Assembly: GCA_039105265.1 (NCBI GenBank)
Contig: JAPFFF010000030.1
Coordinates: 992,001 to 1,056,000 of the forward strand
Length of the DNA: 64,000 nt
Origin: Tritrichomonas musculus
Lineage: Eukaryota; Parabasalia; Tritrichomonadida; Tritrichomonadidae
Reading direction: 5' to 3'
Shown here one piece after another: positions 29,528-39,350 of the stretch (positions are counted from its first letter, which is position 1; each line of letters opens with the position of its first letter). Position numbers and translations under genes: made by a program. A model generated the notes under the pieces. That model saw only the letters and a program-made list of their open reading frames with translations. It was not told the DNA's origin and did no database searches.

Positions 29528-32434
29528 TTAAATATAGTATATTTTTGTTTTGAGCGGGAGTCCAAGATTATTTAAATTATAATAACAAGAAGAAGTAGAA
29601 AAAACTGTGATTTGTGTTAATGATGAGCATTCTTCAAAAGCAAAATATCCAATTGAAGTTACAGAAGAAGGAATTGTGATTTGTGTTAATGATGAGCATT
29701 CTTCAAAAGCAGAATCTCCAATTGAAGTTACAGAAGAAGGAATTGTGATTTGTGTTAATGATGAGCATTTAAAGAAAGCAGAATTTCCAATTGAAGTTAC
29801 AGAAGAAGGAATTGTGATTTGTGTTAATGATGAACATCCATTGAAAGCAGAATCTCCAATTGAAGTTACAGAAGAAGGAATTGTGACTTGTGTTAATGAT
29901 GAACATTTATTGAACATGTAATTAAATATTTTTTTAATATCTCCAGAAATTGTTAAAGATTTTATTCCTTTAAAAGCAGAATCTCCAATTGAAGTTACAG
30001 AAGAAGGAATTGTGATTTGTGTTAATGATGAGCATTTAAAGAAAGCATAATCTCCAATTGAAGTTACAGAAGAAGGAATTGTGACTTGTGTTAATGATGA
30101 ACATCCATTGAACATGTTATTAAATATTTTTTTAATATCTCCAGTAACTTTTAAAGATTTTATTCCATTTAAAGTATGACCTCTAATTGAAGTTACAGAA
30201 GAAGGAATTGTGATTTGTGTTAATGATGAACATCCTTTGAAAGCACATTTTCCAATTGAAGTTACAGAAGAAGGAATTGTGATTTGTGTTAATGATGAGC
30301 ATCCTTTGAAAGCACATTTTCCAATTGAAGTTACAGAAGAAGGAATTGTGATTTGTGTTAATGATGAACATCCATTAAAAGCCCATTTTCGAATTGAAGT
30401 TACAGAAGATGGAATTGTGATTTGTGTTAATGATGAACATCCATAGAAAGCAGAATTTCCAATTGAAGTTACAAAAGATGGAATTGTGATTCGTGTTAAT
30501 GATGAACATCCATAGAAAGCAAAAATTCCAATTGAAGTTACAGAAGATGGAATTGTGATTCGTGTTAATGATGAACATCCACTAAAAGCATAATTTTCAA
30601 TTGAAGTTACAGAAGAAGGAATTGTGATTTGTGTTAATGATGAACATTTAAAGAAAGTAGAATCTCCAATTGAAGTTACAGAAGAAGGAATTGTGATTTG
30701 TGTTAATGATGAACATCCATAGAAAGCAGAATTTCCAATTGAAGTTACAGAAGAAGGAATTGTTATTTTTTTTAATGATGAACATCCATTAAAAGCAGAA
30801 CTTCCGATTGAAGTTACAAAAGATGGAATTGTGATTTGTGTTAATGAAAAACATTCATTGAACATGTAATTAAATATTTTTTTAATATCTCCAGTAACTG
30901 TTAAAGATTTTATTCCTTCAAAAGCACATTTTCCAATTGAAGTTACAGAAGAAGGAATTGTGATTTGTGTTAATGAAAAACATCCATCGAAAGCAGAATC
31001 TCCAATTGAAGTTACAGAAGAAGGAATTGTGATTTGTGTTAATGATGAACATCCTTTGAAAGCACATTTTCCAATTGAGGTTACAGAAGATGGAATTGTG
31101 ATTTGTGTTAATGATGAACATTCATTGAAAGCAGAATTTCCAATTGAAGTTACAGAAGATGGAATTATAATTTGTTTTATTTTTGTGTATTTAAAAAGTC
31201 CGTCGTATATTCTTGGTATTTGTTTTAAAAAATAGTAAATAACTTCAATTTCATTATTTTCTGCCGCAGTTCGAATATCTTGATATTGAATTATTTTCTC
31301 TGCAATCGATTTTTTTTTCTTTTTCAATAAAAGTTCGAATAGTTTATCATAATGATAAAATTTTAAATAAAAGAGACCATGGTCAATAATCACTTCATTT
31401 TGAAATTGCAAGTAATTATGATATTTTAAACAATTTGTGATAATTTCTTCGCTCTCTTGATCATCAATATCTTTTTGAACCAAATAATTATTTTCAATGT
31501 AATCTGCGATATCATTGTGATGGCACTTAATTGATTCAATAAAGCATTGAACATAATATTGGCTGGAATTTTCAACAGATTTTGGTGGAGGAACCTTGTA
31601 TGATTCAAGAAGATGAATCATTTCTGCATTATTTGAATGAATTGCATGAAGCCACAGTGATGGCTTTAATTCAGCATTGTTCATTAACAAATATTGGAAA
31701 ATTTGAATGGAACCAAAAAATGCTGAATACTCAATCAGTGTTGTATTCTTATTGTTAATTAAAAATGGGTTCGTCTCAAAAATTGATGGGACAATTTGAC
31801 TTAATGGTGAAATATTAGATTGGCTTATATATGTTATGAATTCTACAACTGAATCTTGACGCATCAGTAAACAAATGTATGAATCATTTTCACCTTCTTG
31901 CCTTTTCTGTTCATAGTTGGTAAAAATTGTCGGATCTTCTTCTAAAAGTTCGTTCTTAAAAGATTTCACTATTGCTTCTCCAGCAAATTTTTCAAGTTCT
32001 GGAATGAAAAAGTGACAGTATCGTTTTCCGTTATTTTCAATTTTGTTTATCATTTTTATGTAAATATCATCAGATATTGTCATGATATCTTCTTTTAACA
32101 GGAAAAGAACAATTTTTTTGTTGTTTTCAAATATGTGGAATATTTCATTATTTGACAAGGTCTGTTTAATTTGATCTTTAAAATGTAATAAAAGTTGCTT
32201 CATCCTTTCGTTGAAACGTTGGTCGCGGTGATGATTTTCCCCAATGTTTTTGATGATTTCAAGAAATTGGCGCATTTCTTCTCCATCTTTTTTAATTTGC
32301 TGACTTTGAATAATATTAATTAATTCTTGGAAAGAATTTTCGCTGTTCTCATCTGATCCCTCAAGGAATTCGTGAATTGATGTGCAAAGATTTTTCTTAT
32401 CTTCAATATAACTTTCAAATGTTTGATACTCCAT
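29528..32434 (-). CDS. BspA-like LRR_5 protein with DUF3447-type N-terminus
   Basis: 968 residues. Residues 1-~400 are the N-terminal module of the neighbouring ankyrin proteins: a helical start, NNEIFHIFENNKKIVLFLL, FFIPELEKF, YSAFFGSIQIFQYLL, LWLHAIHSNNAEMIHLLE and SIKCHHNDIADYI. From ~410 to the end are about 22 LRR_5 units of 23 residues with consensus LTQITIPSSVTSIGxxAFxG plus CSS. Three variant units contain GDIKKIFNxMF. BspA-type repeats form beta-solenoids. Many trichomonad relatives are surface proteins, but no signal peptide or membrane segment is visible, so this one is probably intracellular. The start ATG lies 7 nt after a TCATTT initiator-like element. The C-terminus after the last repeat (NNLGLPLKTKIYYI) looks like a natural cap. 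Confidence 0.88.
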   Translation of the reverse strand: MEYQTFESYIEDKKNLCTSIHEFLEGSDENSENSFQELINIIQSQQIKKDGEEMRQFLEIIKNIGENHHRDQRFNERMKQLLLHFKDQIKQTLSNNEIFHIFENNKKIVLFLLKEDIMTISDDIYIKMINKIENNGKRYCHFFIPELEKFAGEAIVKSFKNELLEEDPTIFTNYEQKRQEGENDSYICLLMRQDSVVEFITYISQSNISPLSQIVPSIFETNPFLINNKNTTLIEYSAFFGSIQIFQYLLMNNAELKPSLWLHAIHSNNAEMIHLLESYKVPPPKSVENSSQYYVQCFIESIKCHHNDIADYIENNYLVQKDIDDQESEEIITNCLKYHNYLQFQNEVIIDHGLFYLKFYHYDKLFELLLKKKKKSIAEKIIQYQDIRTAAENNEIEVIYYFLKQIPRIYDGLFKYTKIKQIIIPSSVTSIGNSAFNECSSLTQITIPSSVTSIGKCAFKGCSSLTQITIPSSVTSIGDSAFDGCFSLTQITIPSSVTSIGKCAFEGIKSLTVTGDIKKIFNYMFNECFSLTQITIPSFVTSIGSSAFNGCSSLKKITIPSSVTSIGNSAFYGCSSLTQITIPSSVTSIGDSTFFKCSSLTQITIPSSVTSIENYAFSGCSSLTRITIPSSVTSIGIFAFYGCSSLTRITIPSFVTSIGNSAFYGCSSLTQITIPSSVTSIRKWAFNGCSSLTQITIPSSVTSIGKCAFKGCSSLTQITIPSSVTSIGKCAFKGCSSLTQITIPSSVTSIRGHTLNGIKSLKVTGDIKKIFNNMFNGCSSLTQVTIPSSVTSIGDYAFFKCSSLTQITIPSSVTSIGDSAFKGIKSLTISGDIKKIFNYMFNKCSSLTQVTIPSSVTSIGDSAFNGCSSLTQITIPSSVTSIGNSAFFKCSSLTQITIPSSVTSIGDSAFEECSSLTQITIPSSVTSIGYFAFEECSSLTQITVFSTSSCYYNLNNLGLPLKTKIYYI
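29590..31170 (-). repeat. 69-bp tandem repeat array (LRR_5 units)
   Basis: About 22 copies of a 69-bp unit, many near-identical (plus-strand core GGAATTGTGATTTGTGTTAA). Antisense and shifted frames through it give spurious ORFs. High identity indicates recent expansion or homogenisation. Confidence 0.92.
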
Positions 32435-32443
32435 AAAAAATGA
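32435..32443 (-). promoter_or_regulatory. Candidate initiator (Inr) for the LRR gene
   Basis: On the minus strand TCATTTTTT directly precedes the ATG. Trichomonad Inr elements are TCA+1Y(T/A)-like and give 5' leaders of about 5-20 nt, which fits. A motif match only. Confidence 0.35.
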
Positions 32444-33087
32444 CTTGAAATTTAAGAAAATTTTGAATAATTACTTTTTTTTATATCGATTATTTTTTTT
32501 CAAAGAAATTTTATGGAAATATATTTTTTTCAATAGTTGTAGCATTATTTATATTGAAAATTTTTAAAATTTTATAAAATTTTTAGGACAATCGTTGTAT
32601 ATTTTTACATAATTTTTCAGGGATATACCCACCAGTGATCACCACGGGGCTGCACGAAGCCGAATTTGGTTCCTTGAATTGCTGGATGAATCGGGAAGCT
32701 ATTTAAACTATATAATTATGCATTATTTAGCAAAAATTGAATAAAAAAAGTATAAAAAAGTATTCAAAAAGTTTAAAAGTTTTCAAAAAGTGGTGTAGAA
32801 AAATACGATTTCCCACAATTTTTATAAGCGCCAAATTTTATAAAAATTGATGTATTTTAAATATGTTTTATTTCTCAACATATACTATAGAATGATATAA
32901 GTTTTATTGGTATTCACACTTTAATAAAATTTTTGTAAAAAATTTTTATTTTTTTCCACCATAAACTTTTTCAGAGAATAATCTATTCAAATATTACAAC
33001 ATCTAAATTTTGATAAATATTTTGATAACATATTTGTTCTTATTGGCATATAAAAATGAATTTGTTTTTAAAAATGAATGAGCATTT
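32444..33087. other. Intergenic with a GC-richer patch
   Basis: Mostly AT-rich. The stretch at ~32618-32700 (gatcaccacggggctgcacg) is much GC-richer than its neighbours. On the minus strand it can read FPIHPAIQGTKFGFVQPRG, then HWWVYP. It resembles a fragment of a conserved gene, but I cannot identify it. Confidence 0.4.
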
Positions 33088-33262
33088 TGAATTCATCATA
33101 TTCATTATTGTAAATTAGCATGCTTTGAAATGCTGGTGAAGAGGAAATAATAGAACTACCTATCCATGCTCTACTTCGACGATTTTGATTGTTTTCAACA
33201 TTAATCTGATTTGGAACTTGATCATGAATTGATTTTTCTATTCTTTCTATCAATCCATTCAA
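33088..33262 (-). pseudogene. Actin / actin-related protein C-terminal fragment
   Basis: The minus strand reads NGLIERIEKSIHDQVPNQIN, then NQNRRSRAWIGSSIISSSPA and FQSMLIYNNEYDEF. This matches the actin C-terminal region around SxAWIGGSILASLSTFQxMW and the EYDE motif. The preceding frame (QKDIQKGFFSNIEW) is shifted, and the rest of the gene is missing. It is a remnant of an actin-family gene. Confidence 0.8.
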
Positions 33263-33477
33263 TATTTGAAAAAAATCCTTTTTGAATATCTTTTTGGCTT
33301 TTAGTAGCTAAAAAATATGTAACTTTATTATAACTAGAAGTATAATAATTAAAAATGATATCAAATATTTTATAAATGAACATTATTCTATCTAATGAGA
33401 AAATAAAACTCAAAATTACTTTTTTTAATATTGAAATTCATTGTATTTAAAACGGAAATTGTGTATTTTTAGGATAT

Positions 33478-33560
33478 TCATCATTAACACAAATCACAAT
33501 TCCTTCTCCTGAGAGTAAAATTGAATATCTTTTTAAAATGAAATGTTATATAAAAAATTA
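33478..33560 (+). pseudogene. Isolated BspA LRR unit remnant
   Basis: Plus strand reads SSLTQITIPSPESKIEYLFK, one LRR_5 unit like those of the neighbouring gene but in the opposite orientation, followed by unrelated sequence. Probably a relic of another LRR gene or a rearrangement. Confidence 0.7.
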
Positions 33561-33594
33561 TATATAATTTGAAAAACATTTTTAATGCTTTAAG

Positions 33595-34557
33595 ATGAAT
33601 ATTCAGAAATGCATCGAGGAAATGAAGACAATTCATGAATCTCTACTAAATTTGCTGGAAAGCGAAACAAATATTGAAGAAGAATTCCAGAATTTATTAT
33701 TGTATATTGAAGATTACAAAATTTGTGAAGAAAAGCATAAAATCAGATCAATACTAAATTTGATTCTAAAAATTGCTAATAATCATTACCGAGGTTCTTC
33801 TTTTTTTACCAAAATATTTAAAATTTTGACAGTTTTAAAAATTAGCATCAAAAAGTACTTCACCAATTTAGAAATTTTCAAAATTTTTAAGAGCAATAAA
33901 AGAATTCTTCTATTTCTTATTGAAGAACAAATAATTAAAATTGACAATTATATTGTTAAACTGTTTTTTACGGAAAAATATATTAATTTCAAATATCCTC
34001 AATATTTTGCTCCCGAAATCAGTCCAATTATAGATAAAAAATTGATTAATTTAAAAGACAAGAATGAATTACTTGAAGAAATAACAAAAGAACTTCCTTC
34101 AAATTTTTATGAGAGTCGAAAATTAGGCGAAAATGATCAATTAATTTGTAGATACATTCAACAAGATTTAATTAAAGAATTCATTGTATATGTCAATAGG
34201 AATAACACTTTTCTTGATGAGGTAATTCAGCCATCAATTTATGAAACCAATGAATTAATTTTGCGGATGAATGCTAATAAATCACAAATAAGATTAATTG
34301 AATATGCAGCTTTTTACGGATCAATTCAAATTTTCAATTATTTACGAATTAATAAAGTTATATTAACTCCTTCAATTTGGATTTATGCAATTCATGGTAA
34401 AAATGCAGAAATAATTCATATTCTTGAAGAAAATAAAGTGTGGAATGAAGATCCTACATATAAAAATATCCTTTTTGAATCAATAAAATGTCATCACAAT
34501 GACGTTGTCAATTACATTCAAAATAATTACTTAAAAGAAAATATTGATATAATTTAA
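33595..34557 (+). CDS. DUF3447-type ankyrin protein, 5' part, interrupted by a transposon
   Basis: 320 residues with the full N-terminal module (NIQKCIEEMKTIHESLLNLL start, SNKRILLFLIEEQII, FKYPQYFAPEIS, YAAFYGSIQIFNYL, SIKCHHNDVVNYI). The frame ends just inside the element that begins at 34555. The coding sequence picks up in frame at 35757-35765, so before insertion this was one gene running to at least 36358. A truncated protein of 320 residues could still be made. Function is unknown; ankyrin-type interaction is inferred. Confidence 0.82.
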   Translation: MNIQKCIEEMKTIHESLLNLLESETNIEEEFQNLLLYIEDYKICEEKHKIRSILNLILKIANNHYRGSSFFTKIFKILTVLKISIKKYFTNLEIFKIFKSNKRILLFLIEEQIIKIDNYIVKLFFTEKYINFKYPQYFAPEISPIIDKKLINLKDKNELLEEITKELPSNFYESRKLGENDQLICRYIQQDLIKEFIVYVNRNNTFLDEVIQPSIYETNELILRMNANKSQIRLIEYAAFYGSIQIFNYLRINKVILTPSIWIYAIHGKNAEIIHILEENKVWNEDPTYKNILFESIKCHHNDVVNYIQNNYLKENIDII

Positions 34558-35756
34558 AGATCTCTTCCCGAAAAAAAAAAGGTATCCTTGGGTGGGAATT
34601 TCTAAAAAATTTGGGAAATGAACTTTTTGAAAAGAAAAAAAATTGAAAGGTAATTTCTTAAAATATACCTGAGAAAGGCAATCGCAAAGGAAAAAAAATT
34701 AATTTTTTTGAAAATTTTTATAAAGGAATACTTTTCTATTAATATACCTGAGAAATACGTAATTTTTTCATGAATGAAAAAATTAAAAAAAAAAAAAATA
34801 ATTATAGTGAATCGAACTGTAGCTTTTATTTTTTAATATGACAAAGAATGAACAATTAAGCTATCAAAAATTGAATTATAGAAAAAAATAGTTATATAAA
34901 AAGTTAAAGTTCTAAATTGTTCATTTTAAAATACAACTCAAAAACATTACTTTATTAGTAACAAAGTGCTTTTTAATGAAATATTGTATTATACAAGTTA
35001 TTTTACGAAATTATAAAAAATAGAGGGAAAAGAAAATGCAAAAATATAAAAGGTTTTATATATAATATTTTTTTTACTTCTATAAAAGCTTATTTCGTTA
35101 ATAGAATAAATATTTATTTCAGAATGAGCAAAATATAATAAATAATTCAGATCAATTCTTGACGTTGCTTTGAGTATGGTGAATACTCTTGATTGTAAAA
35201 GTAATAAAGAAGGATTTTTTATAACTAAAATAATTTTAGTGTTGATTTAGCAGAAAAATTATTAAGTCTTGCTTTAGTTACTTGAATTTTCCTTTTTTTT
35301 GTTTAAAACCTGGATTTCTAGGACAATTTTATAAATCAAAAAGTTTAACTTTTTCTAAACTTCCCAATTTCCCCATTTCCCCATTCCAGGGAATGGGGAA
35401 GTATTGAAATTTGTATGAAAAAGTTAAACTTTTTGACGTGGGAAATATTTGGGGAAATGGGGAAGTTATGAAAAAGTTTATTTTTTTGTATTATAAAATG
35501 GTTTGAGAAAATGGGAATTTAAGAAAAAGTTGTGGTTTAATATGAAAAAATTAAATAAAAACAAAAAAAATGCATTGAATATTTTCAATTATTTTTTAAA
35601 AAAAAGGAATAAATTTCAAAGATTAATTGGTCAAATATTTTTTTTTATTTATTTCCTATTTTTTATAATTCCATTCAATTTGATCTCTTCCCGGGAATAT
35701 TTTTTGGAGTTTAGGACGGGAATTTCCCCTCTCAATTTTTCGGGAAGAGATCTTTA
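34555..35756. mobile_element. 1.2-kb non-autonomous DNA transposon, 8-bp target duplication
   Basis: Ends TAAAGATCTCTTCCCGAAAA at 34555 and its complement ending at 35756 form ~20-bp inverted repeats. The 8-bp ATATAATT flanks both sides (34547-34554 and 35757-35764). Removing the element and one copy restores the ankyrin reading frame (NIDII then EKSFENYNF), independently confirming the boundaries. Internal sequence has subterminal GGGAA/TTCCC-rich repeats and no transposase. Eight-bp duplications suit hAT-type elements, but the tips are not diagnostic. Confidence 0.9.
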
Positions 35757-36358
35757 ATATAATTGAAAAAAGTTTTGAAAATTACAATTTTAATCTTCTC
35801 AATGCTGATGATGTTAATGAATCTTCTTTCTTATATTGTTGTGAATATAATTATTTTATTTTGACAAATTTCTTAATAAAAACCAAAAATATTGATGTTA
35901 ATAAAGTATTAATAAAAAGTATTGGAAAAGATAAAGAAATAGAAACAACTGCATTAAATATTGCTATTGAAAACGAAAATACTGAAATAGCTAAACTGTT
36001 ATTGTCATGCGAACAAATTGATATCAATATTCCTAATAAATATTACAAATATCGTGTTGTATTTAATAGAATCAAGATTTTTGAAAGAGAAAAAACAGCT
36101 TTGATTTTGGCTGTTGAAACGGAAAATATTGAAATAATAAAGCTTTTAATATCAAATGAAAATCTTGATATCAACTCTATGGAAAAATTTTATGGATATA
36201 AAGAAACAAAGCCACACAAACAAAAAGGTGCATTACATTTTGCTGTTGAAAAAGAAAATGTTGAAATTGTACAATTATTATTATCATGTAAAAACATTGA
36301 TGTTAATCTTATTCTACGAATTTTAAAATTAATATTTCAAATGACAAATTTATTTTAA
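35757..36358 (+). CDS. Ankyrin gene continuation after transposon
   Basis: In-frame continuation of the gene starting at 33595 (EKSFENYNFNLLNADDVNES onward), open from the element edge to 36358. It has about three ankyrin units: TALNIAIENENTEIAKLLLS, TALILAVETENIEIIKLLIS and GALHFAVEKENVEIVQLLLS. Each is separated by short variable loops such as NIPNKYYKYR. It ends in ILRILKLIFQMTNLF, which is AT-rich spacer read as protein. The next ankyrin ORF is in another frame. Confidence 0.78.
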
Positions 36359-36395
36359 ATTAAAATATTTTAAATGATGATAAGTGTATTTTAAA

Positions 36396-37805
36396 ATGAC
36401 TTTTTTTTATGAAATGACAGCTTTGCATATTGCTCTTGAAAAAGACAACCAAGAAATAATTAAAACTTTATTATCATGTCAAAATATTGATGTTAATATT
36501 AAATATAATTTGGAAAAACATTCAAAATTTGCAGATATGGCATATAAGGCAAATGAAGAAAAAACTTCATTATGCATGGCAATTGAAAAAGAAAACATTG
36601 AAGCAGTTCGTTTGTTATTATCATTCAAAAATATTAATGTTAATACTCCATTAAAAAGGAAATCTGAGTCTTACAGGAAGGAAGATCAATTAGTAGTTGA
36701 AAAAGAATGGTGGTGGAGTGAAGAATATTTTGGAAAATTAGAAATAAAAGAAGAAAAAACGCCTTTATTTATTTCTGTTGAAAAAGGAAATCTAGAAATT
36801 GTTAAATTATTATTACCATGTAAAGACATTCAACCTAATTTATTATCAAAATCATATATATGTTATAGTGAAGATAATATCAGGAAACAAAAAGAAAAAT
36901 TGAGAACAGCATTACATGAAGCAGTTGAAAAAAATAATGCTGAAATGGTTCAAGAAATATTAAAAAAGTGGATAGTTAATATTAATTTATTTGAAAAAGT
37001 ATCAATTGTTATAAATGATTTTACATATTATTATGCAGAAAAGACTGCTTTGCATATTGCTGTTGAAAATGAAAATAATGAAATCATTGGTTTATTACTT
37101 TCAATTTTCGATATAAATGTTAATATAATACGAAAAGAATATAAAAAACCGCAAGAAAGTATAAAAGAAGATGACCATAACTATGATCATTGGACATCGA
37201 AAAAAGAAGAAACTGCATTGATAATTGCAATTGAAAAAAATAATGTCTCAATTGTTCAACTTTTATTAGCACATAAAAATATTGATGTTAATCAATTATG
37301 CACCTTTAAATATGTTAAGAATGACTTTTCTCTGAGAATAATGGAACATTTAAAAAATTGGGCATATCAAGATTTTGGTGAACGATATTACATTGAATAT
37401 GAAAATGAAGAAGAAGCAATAAAAAATAAAGACGAAAATAATCCAGAATATTACCTTCACTTGCCAATATATGTTGATAATAATGCTTTTACGGTAGAAA
37501 TGAAAATCACTGCTTTAAATATAGCTATTAAAGAACAAAGAATAGAAATTATTAAACTTTTATTAGAAAATGAAGATATCGATGTTAATGCAAAATCTTT
37601 CGTTCATCAAAATGGCCAAACTGAAGAAAAAACTGCATTGCATTTAGCTGTTGAAAAAGAAAATCAAGAAATTATCAAGATTTTATTAAATCAGACAAAA
37701 ATAGATGTAAATGCTAAAGATGAAAACTGGAAAACACCAATTGAATATTCTCAAAATGAGCAAATTATTCAATTATTCAATCATTATGTCAATGATTGTG
37801 CTTGA
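36396..37805 (+). CDS. Ankyrin-repeat protein, 3' part
   Basis: From the first ATG (36396), about 469 residues with at least nine ankyrin units of type TALHIAVExxNxEIIxLLLSxxxIDVN. Between units are charged insert loops of about 5 to 90 residues, the longest at ~37300-37500. The last unit is standard (NAKDENWKTPIEYSQNEQII) and the protein ends with VNDCA. It follows the 35757-36358 segment after an ~80-bp AT-rich spacer and a frame change, so it is probably the tail of the same ancestral gene. It is the best local model of how an intact array with loops looks. Confidence 0.75.
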   Translation: MTFFYEMTALHIALEKDNQEIIKTLLSCQNIDVNIKYNLEKHSKFADMAYKANEEKTSLCMAIEKENIEAVRLLLSFKNINVNTPLKRKSESYRKEDQLVVEKEWWWSEEYFGKLEIKEEKTPLFISVEKGNLEIVKLLLPCKDIQPNLLSKSYICYSEDNIRKQKEKLRTALHEAVEKNNAEMVQEILKKWIVNINLFEKVSIVINDFTYYYAEKTALHIAVENENNEIIGLLLSIFDINVNIIRKEYKKPQESIKEDDHNYDHWTSKKEETALIIAIEKNNVSIVQLLLAHKNIDVNQLCTFKYVKNDFSLRIMEHLKNWAYQDFGERYYIEYENEEEAIKNKDENNPEYYLHLPIYVDNNAFTVEMKITALNIAIKEQRIEIIKLLLENEDIDVNAKSFVHQNGQTEEKTALHLAVEKENQEIIKILLNQTKIDVNAKDENWKTPIEYSQNEQIIQLFNHYVNDCA

Positions 37806-38387
37806 TACTTTTATTATGATAAAAAATTTAATAATAAAAAGGAAGCTCTAAAATACTTCAAAACATTTTTATTAATTGCTGATGTTTCATTCAAATGAGT
37901 ATGATTAACTAGTTTAAAGGTGAATTGCTACAATGAGGAGATCTCATAGAATACAAAAAATGTGTCCTTAGTGATTGTTTTTTCAATCGGTATTAAAGCT
38001 TTACTACAAGGACATTTGTCTCAAAAATTGATTTAGAATCATAGGGCAGTTGTTTATAATTGAATATTTATTTCACATTTGATACAATTATATTGTAAAA
38101 ACTATAATATTTGATTTTTTAAAGTTATTACCAATATATGGAACAAAAGTTAATTCTATATTTGCTGTTTTATTTTGAATTTTTCTAATTTTCTATATAT
38201 TTTAATATAATAAATATTATTACTTCATATTATTAAAATTTTTAATTTTATATAAAGAAAATATAAAGATATTAAACAAATAATTTTGAATTTTCATATC
38301 TTTCAAATTTGTGTAGATATCAGATTTTACAATTGAAAAATTGAAATAAATGAAAAAAATATTTTCTGAATAATAACAATCATTTAT
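37806..38387. other. Intergenic, AT-rich
   Basis: No coding or RNA signal seen. Confidence 0.5.
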
Positions 38388-38404
38388 TCATTTTTTTTCA
38401 TTGT
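38388..38404 (+). promoter_or_regulatory. Candidate initiator (Inr) for the metacaspase-like gene
   Basis: TCATTTTTTTTCATTGT directly precedes the ATG at 38405 and contains two TCAYT-type initiator matches with leaders of roughly 5-15 nt. Motif match only. Confidence 0.35.
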
Positions 38405-39250
38405 ATGACATATATCGATTATCCAAATAAGAGACAAAAACATCCGCATTACGAACATCGAACCGAGAAACTTGATCAAAAAAACAGTAATTTTTCAGAT
38501 CGCAAATTCCATCATGTTCGAAAAGTATCTACGCACAAAAAGATTTTGAAATCATTAGGACGAATTGGAATGTGTTTAAATTATAAAACAGAGTCAAGTA
38601 TTCAAATCGAAGATCTCGACAAAGTGTGTTTGATTTTAATAAACGATTATGATGCTATCCGTAAACGTGATTTAGGAGTAGGTCCATTAAACGATGGTTA
38701 TTTAGTTAGTCTTAAACATTTTCGAAATGGATTCAAAGTATTTTATCTTTATGACCCGAAAAAAGAAGTATTTCAAAATTATTTAATGTTTTTCCTTAAA
38801 AATACTAGAGAATATTTAACAGTTTTTTATTCTGGAAGAAGCTGTAATTGTGGAATTGATTTTTATGTTGGATCTTTATCAAAAGAAACTATTGGTGATA
38901 TTATTTCAGTGAATTCAAATAGAAAAGCTCATGTTTTATTCATTACAGATTGTCCTGCTGGCGGTACAGTATTTGATATAAACATAATAAACGATGAAGA
39001 TTCACCAACCAGAAATTTATCTTCATTTTATGTTGAAAAATTATATGATCCAGAATCAAAGAAAAGCAAAAGAACGCATGGTATTTTTACCTATTATTTT
39101 TTCAAAAATGCTGGAAATTCTCCAAGTATTACTCCAAGCAAAATGGTTGAACAAATATCACCTCAAGTTAAACGATTCGGTGAAATAGTTAGATGTGATG
39201 TATCAGATCATCATTTATCAAATAGTCCAATTTTCAACTCCAAAAATTAA
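38405..39250 (+). CDS. Metacaspase-like protein lacking catalytic Cys and His (pseudo-metacaspase)
   Basis: 281 residues. The fold-defining strands of a C14/metacaspase p20 region are present: VCLILINDYDAIRKRDLGVG, LTVFYSGRSCNCG and AHVLFITDCPAGGTVFD. In active members these read YSGHG and D(C/S)CHSG. Here the catalytic His is Arg (YSGRS) and the catalytic Cys is Pro (DCPAGG), so proteolysis is not expected. The C-terminal part keeps HGIFTYYFFKNAGN, like the p10 region (GxFTxxFLxxL). The basic N-terminus (NKRQKHPHYEHR) is unlike a prodomain. Trichomonads have a metacaspase family; this paralogue may regulate or bind partners, or have another function. The frame is intact, so it is not obviously a pseudogene. 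Confidence 0.75.
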   Translation: MTYIDYPNKRQKHPHYEHRTEKLDQKNSNFSDRKFHHVRKVSTHKKILKSLGRIGMCLNYKTESSIQIEDLDKVCLILINDYDAIRKRDLGVGPLNDGYLVSLKHFRNGFKVFYLYDPKKEVFQNYLMFFLKNTREYLTVFYSGRSCNCGIDFYVGSLSKETIGDIISVNSNRKAHVLFITDCPAGGTVFDINIINDEDSPTRNLSSFYVEKLYDPESKKSKRTHGIFTYYFFKNAGNSPSITPSKMVEQISPQVKRFGEIVRCDVSDHHLSNSPIFNSKN

Positions 39251-39350
39251 AATATTTTAGCCAATATAAACAAAAAAAATATGCTAAATAAAATTTAATT
39301 TTATTTACATAATTATCTAGAATATTATAATATAGTAAAAAATATATTAA

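Noticed and set aside
29590-31170. CRISPR-like array
   Set aside because: The 69-bp periodicity is continuous coding sequence for LRR_5 units with no unique spacers, in a eukaryote.
29607-31235. Antisense ORFs (e.g. frames at 29607, 30210, 30960)
   Set aside because: They are mirror readings of the LRR repeat; periodicity and composition are explained by the minus-strand gene.
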